Of a stretch of DNA of 64,000 bases, positions 61,377 to 64,000 are shown one piece after another. A program made the translations under genes and the position numbers. This DNA is from Lamprocystis purpurea DSM 4197 (GTDB lineage: Bacteria; Pseudomonadota; Gammaproteobacteria; Chromatiales; Chromatiaceae), in assembly GCF_000379525.1 (NCBI RefSeq), contig NZ_KB902397.1, positions 8,479 to 72,478 of the forward strand. The letters are read 5' to 3'. Numbering within the stretch: position 1 is the stretch's first letter; the number at the start of each line of letters is the position of its first letter. Under the pieces are notes generated by a model. It was not told the origin of the DNA. It saw only the letters and a program-made list of their open reading frames with translations, and made no database searches.

Positions 61377-63094
61377 AGGACGTGATCCGTCTGCTGCGGC
61401 TGTTCAAACCCTATCGCCACTGGATGCTGCTGGGCGCGTTGGCGGCCCTGGTGACACTGATCGCCAACGTCGTGCTGCTGGCGGTGTCCGGGTGGTTCAT
61501 CACCGCCATGGCCGTGGCGGGATCGGCCGGGGTCGCGATGAACTATTTCACGCCCGCCGCCCTGATCCGCGGCGGGTCCATCCTGCGCACCGTCGGGCGC
61601 TACGCGGAGCGTCTGATCACCCATGAGGCGACCCTGCGGCTGCTCGCCCAACTCAGGGTCTGGTTCTACAGCCACCTCGAACCCCTGGCGCCGGCCGTGC
61701 TCCAGCGCTACCACAGCGGCGACCTGCAAAGCCGCATCCGCGCCGACGTGGACGCACTCGACACACTCTATGTCCGGGTGCTGGTGCCGGTCCTGGTCGC
61801 GACCGTGGGCGCCTGTCTGCTGCTCGGGTTCCTGCTGCTCTATGACTGGCGCATCGCCGTCGTCAGCCTGGGCTTCCTGCTGCTCGCCGGGGTCGCCGTG
61901 CCGCTGTGGAGCCGCGCCCTGGGTCAGGCCCCCGGCGAGCGCATCGCCCGAACCGAGGCCGAACTGCGCACCGCCTGCATCGACGGACTCCAGGGCCTGG
62001 GCGAACTCCAGGTCTACGGGGCCGCGGCGGCCCAGGCGCGGCACATCGACGCCCTGAGCCGGACCCTGGCGACTGAACAAGTCCGGCTGGCGGGCTATTC
62101 CGGCATCAACCAGGGCGCGGTCGGACTCTGCGCCAACTTGAGCCTCTGGACCCTGCTCTGGCTCGCCATCCCGCTGGTGGCTGACGGCCGCCTGGCCCCG
62201 CCCCAGCTCGCCATGCTCGCGCTCTTCACCCTGGCCAGTTTCGAGGCGGTCGCGCCCCTGCCGCTGGCCTTCCAGCAGCTCGGACGCACCCTGGCCGCCG
62301 CTCGGCGTCTGTTCGCCATCGTCGACGCGCGGCCGGCGGTCGAAGAACCGGCGGGACCCTCGCCCCGCCCGGACCGCTTCGATATCCGCATCGCAGACCT
62401 GGGCTTCAGTTACCCCGGCGCCGCCGCCCCCGCCCTGGATGGCCTGAGCCTGGACGTCCCCCAAGGCGGACGGGTGGCCATCGTCGGCGCCAGTGGCTCG
62501 GGCAAGACCACGCTGTTCAACCTGCTGCTGCGCTTCTGGACCCCGGACCGCGGGACCATCCATCTGGGCGGCCACGACCTGGCACAGTACCGCGGCGACG
62601 ATCTGCGCCGTTACGTCACCCTGGTCAGTCAGCACACGCATCTGTTTGATCTCAGCATCCGCGACAACCTGCTGATCGCCGCCCCGGACGCCTCACCCGC
62701 CCGCCTGGAACAAGCCTGCCGGGTCGCCCAAATCCACGACTTCATCACCACCCTGCCCGAGGGCTACGACACCTGGGCGGGCGAAACCGGCGTCCGGCTC
62801 TCCGGCGGCCAGGCCAGGCGCATCGCCATCGCCCGCGCCCTGCTGCGCGACGCCCCCGTCCTCCTGCTCGACGAACCCACCGAGGGTCTGGACGGCGAAA
62901 CCGAACAAGCGTTGATGGAATCACTGGACCGCCTGATGGTCGGGCGCACCGTCATCCTCATCACCCACCGGCCCGTGGGTCTGGACTGGGCGGATCAGGT
63001 GCTGGTGATGGATCAGGGGCGGGTGTTGGCGCGGGGGGATGCGTCGGTGATTGCGGGGGCGACGGGGGCGGAGTTGTTGGGTGGGGGGGATTGA
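61373..63094 (+). CDS. cydC: Thiol reductant ABC exporter subunit CydC
   Basis: A 573-residue partner of CydD, with the same half-transporter layout. Walker A GASGSGKTTLFN, signature LSGGQARRIAIARAL and Walker B VLLLDEPTEGLD are intact. It is translationally coupled to cydD. No cytochrome bd genes are in the window. The 3' end is followed at once by simple tandem repeats. Confidence 0.95.
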   Translation: MKDVIRLLRLFKPYRHWMLLGALAALVTLIANVVLLAVSGWFITAMAVAGSAGVAMNYFTPAALIRGGSILRTVGRYAERLITHEATLRLLAQLRVWFYSHLEPLAPAVLQRYHSGDLQSRIRADVDALDTLYVRVLVPVLVATVGACLLLGFLLLYDWRIAVVSLGFLLLAGVAVPLWSRALGQAPGERIARTEAELRTACIDGLQGLGELQVYGAAAAQARHIDALSRTLATEQVRLAGYSGINQGAVGLCANLSLWTLLWLAIPLVADGRLAPPQLAMLALFTLASFEAVAPLPLAFQQLGRTLAAARRLFAIVDARPAVEEPAGPSPRPDRFDIRIADLGFSYPGAAAPALDGLSLDVPQGGRVAIVGASGSGKTTLFNLLLRFWTPDRGTIHLGGHDLAQYRGDDLRRYVTLVSQHTHLFDLSIRDNLLIAAPDASPARLEQACRVAQIHDFITTLPEGYDTWAGETGVRLSGGQARRIAIARALLRDAPVLLLDEPTEGLDGETEQALMESLDRLMVGRTVILITHRPVGLDWADQVLVMDQGRVLARGDASVIAGATGAELLGGGD

Positions 63095-63095
63095 A

Positions 63096-63132
63096 GAGTT
63101 CGGAGTTGGGAGTTCGGAGTTCGGAGTTCGGA
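63096..63132. repeat. Tandem GAGTTCG-type microrepeat after cydC
   Basis: GAGTTCGGAGTTGGGAGTTC and further units repeat with a 7-8-bp period (GAGTTCG or GAGTTGG). It starts two bases after the cydC stop. Such tracks often arise by slippage and may vary between strains. Confidence 0.8.
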
Positions 63133-63223
63133 CCTTGGTCGTCAACCCGGACGGCCGGAGATCGATGCGGCGGTTGGTCCGCACGGATCACGGTTCTGCC
63201 GAAGGGTCCGCTGCGCGGACCGG
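63133..63223. repeat. GGTCCGC-type REP element, copy C (diverged)
   Basis: CCTTGGTCGTCAACCCGG opens it, followed by GGTCCGCACGG and GGGTCCGCTGCGCGGACC. It is shorter and more diverged than the copies at 28631 and 31254. A REP hairpin, GGTGCGACTTCAGTCGCACC, follows at 63246-63265. Confidence 0.65.
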
Positions 63224-63285
63224 CGACCGCGCAGATCGCGATGTAGGTGCGACTTCAGTCGCACCGACACTGACCGGTATCCAAA

Positions 63286-63797
63286 TTGTCGGAAATCACC
63301 TACGCCCACCGGTTCCGGATACGCGATGACCAGGGGCGTACCCTGCTCGACCACGGCGGCATCCGGCTGCTGGAACTTGGCAAGTTCGCCGCCGGGCCGG
63401 GGCAGACCGAGCGGGTCGACACCGAGTTGACGCGATGGCTGAAATTCTTCACCGAAGGCGAGCGACTCGTCGAGGACGCCCTGCCCGAGTGGATGCAAAA
63501 GAGATGCGACAAGCCATGAGTACCCTGAAGGGCTTCTCCGAAAAAGAGCGCGAGTACCACGCGTATCAGGCGCGCCAGAATGACCTGCGCCAACAATCCA
63601 GCATCCAGCGCCGCCTTGATGAACTGGAGGCGGCGGCCATCCGGGCGCAAGCGGAGAAGGAGCAGGCGCGCGCCGCGGAAGAACAGGCGCGGGCGGGAGA
63701 AAACGCCGCGCTGCAACGCGAAGCAGACGCCCGGAGCGAAATCGAACGGCTCAGGCGTCTGTTGAAGGGCGTGCCGGGCGCCGACGACGCGGGATAA
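63286..63797 (+). pseudogene. Truncated and frameshifted Rpn-family nuclease gene
   Basis: The first frame (63286-63519) gives FRIRDDQGRTLLDHGGIRLL, then TRWLKFFTEGERLVEDALPEWM. This is the interior of Rpn/PDDEXK transposase-like proteins; the nuclease core at the N-terminus is missing. At 63497-63505 (GCAAAAGAG) the frame shifts, and the continuation EMRQAMSTLKGFSEKEREYH plus a coiled C-terminus runs in another frame to 63797. A one-base change in the A-run explains it. This is a different subgroup from the intact gene at 23551. Confidence 0.75.
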
Positions 63798-63876
63798 ACG
63801 CGCCGCACGGCCTATCGCCGACTGTGCGATAACGCCGGGTTGATGACCAAGGCCGCGTGACGCACAACGCCCGACC

Positions 63877-63950
63877 TACCAGGTGTCGACCGGACTCTTC
63901 ACCGGCACCACCCCCGGCCGATTGAGCACATGGGTGTAGATAACGATGAT
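63877..63950 (-). pseudogene. C-terminal fragment of a tyrosine recombinase (integron-integrase-like)
   Basis: On the minus strand the frame ending at TAG 63877 reads IYTHVLNRPGVVPVKSPVDT. It contains the YTHV segment with the catalytic Tyr and an LNRPG...SPVD tail resembling integrases of the integron/XerD type. Upstream residues in the same frame do not match the family, so only about 25 codons remain. The rest of 63798-64000 holds no gene I can support. Confidence 0.5.
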
Positions 63951-64000
63951 CAAGGCCCTCAGCGCAATGGAAGATAGAGGGCCGTGCGCAACTCCCTGGG

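Noticed and set aside
63798-64000. Integron attC site near the recombinase fragment
   Set aside because: I looked for RYYYAAC and GTTRRRY pairs and found none in proper arrangement.

Overview
The window is a high-GC proteobacterial chromosome segment. PEP carboxylase, CydDC, DsbB/DUF5993, PsiE, LPS-type glycosyltransferases and abundant REP/MITE palindromes fit a gammaproteobacterium, possibly of the purple-sulfur (Chromatiaceae) type. The phylum-level call is reasonable; the family is an inference, because no rRNA or marker gene is present.

Region 1 (1-9515) is a complete type I-E CRISPR-Cas locus read leftward: cas3, cas8e, cse2, cas7e, cas5e, cas6e, cas1, cas2, leader and array (9 repeats seen, running off the left edge). 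Between cas3 and cas8e, on the opposite strand, lies a degenerate two-repeat mini-array with the same 61-nt period as the main array. Its spacer matches DNA next to the predicted cas8e promoter at positions 1-5 and 7-11. The only mismatch in that stretch is position 6, which type I-E guides flip out, and the match is preceded by an AAG PAM that overlaps the -35 box. This looks like a CreR-type RNA that would direct Cascade to repress its own operon, and it is the most striking signal here.

Region 2 (about 9.9-14.85 kb) is a decayed defence island bounded by 267-bp direct repeats made of the murE upstream region plus the first ~60 bp of murE. It holds a DNA methyltransferase remnant, an AT-richer intact two-gene cassette (PD-(D/E)XK-like nuclease plus a degenerate uracil-phosphoribosyltransferase-like protein), an antitoxin with an internal amber stop, an ATPase stub, an HNH endonuclease with an amber stop, a group II intron tail, a toxin-antitoxin pair with a truncated PIN toxin, and a 57-bp copy of the cas6e 3' end. 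The full murE-like gene follows.

Region 3 (16.2-35.7 kb) carries a PAS-GGDEF diguanylate cyclase, a large MscK-like channel, a DUF2333 protein ended by a MITE, an Rpn-family nuclease, a ClC transporter with an added membrane helix and SPOR domain, a MaoC-phosphotransacetylase fusion, an HdeD protein, an orphan DUF433 protein and a polysaccharide cluster (GT9, GT4, then GT4-deacetylase-AAA/PDDEXK on the other strand).

Region 4 (36.2-63.1 kb) is mostly housekeeping and envelope biology: ppc, psiE-DUF5993-dsbB, a 669-residue helical-repeat protein, Lon-N protein, IscA-like and SufE, a three-gene exported propeller/DUF3298-like operon, a sigma-54-like promoter before a small exported protein and two tandem LruC-domain proteins, FKBP, an OmpA lipoprotein, a DUF1295-DUF6134-lipocalin operon, and cydDC. 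Three copies of a 206-bp MITE with perfect 9-bp target duplications are scattered here. The right edge holds a frameshifted Rpn pseudogene and a tyrosine-recombinase tail.
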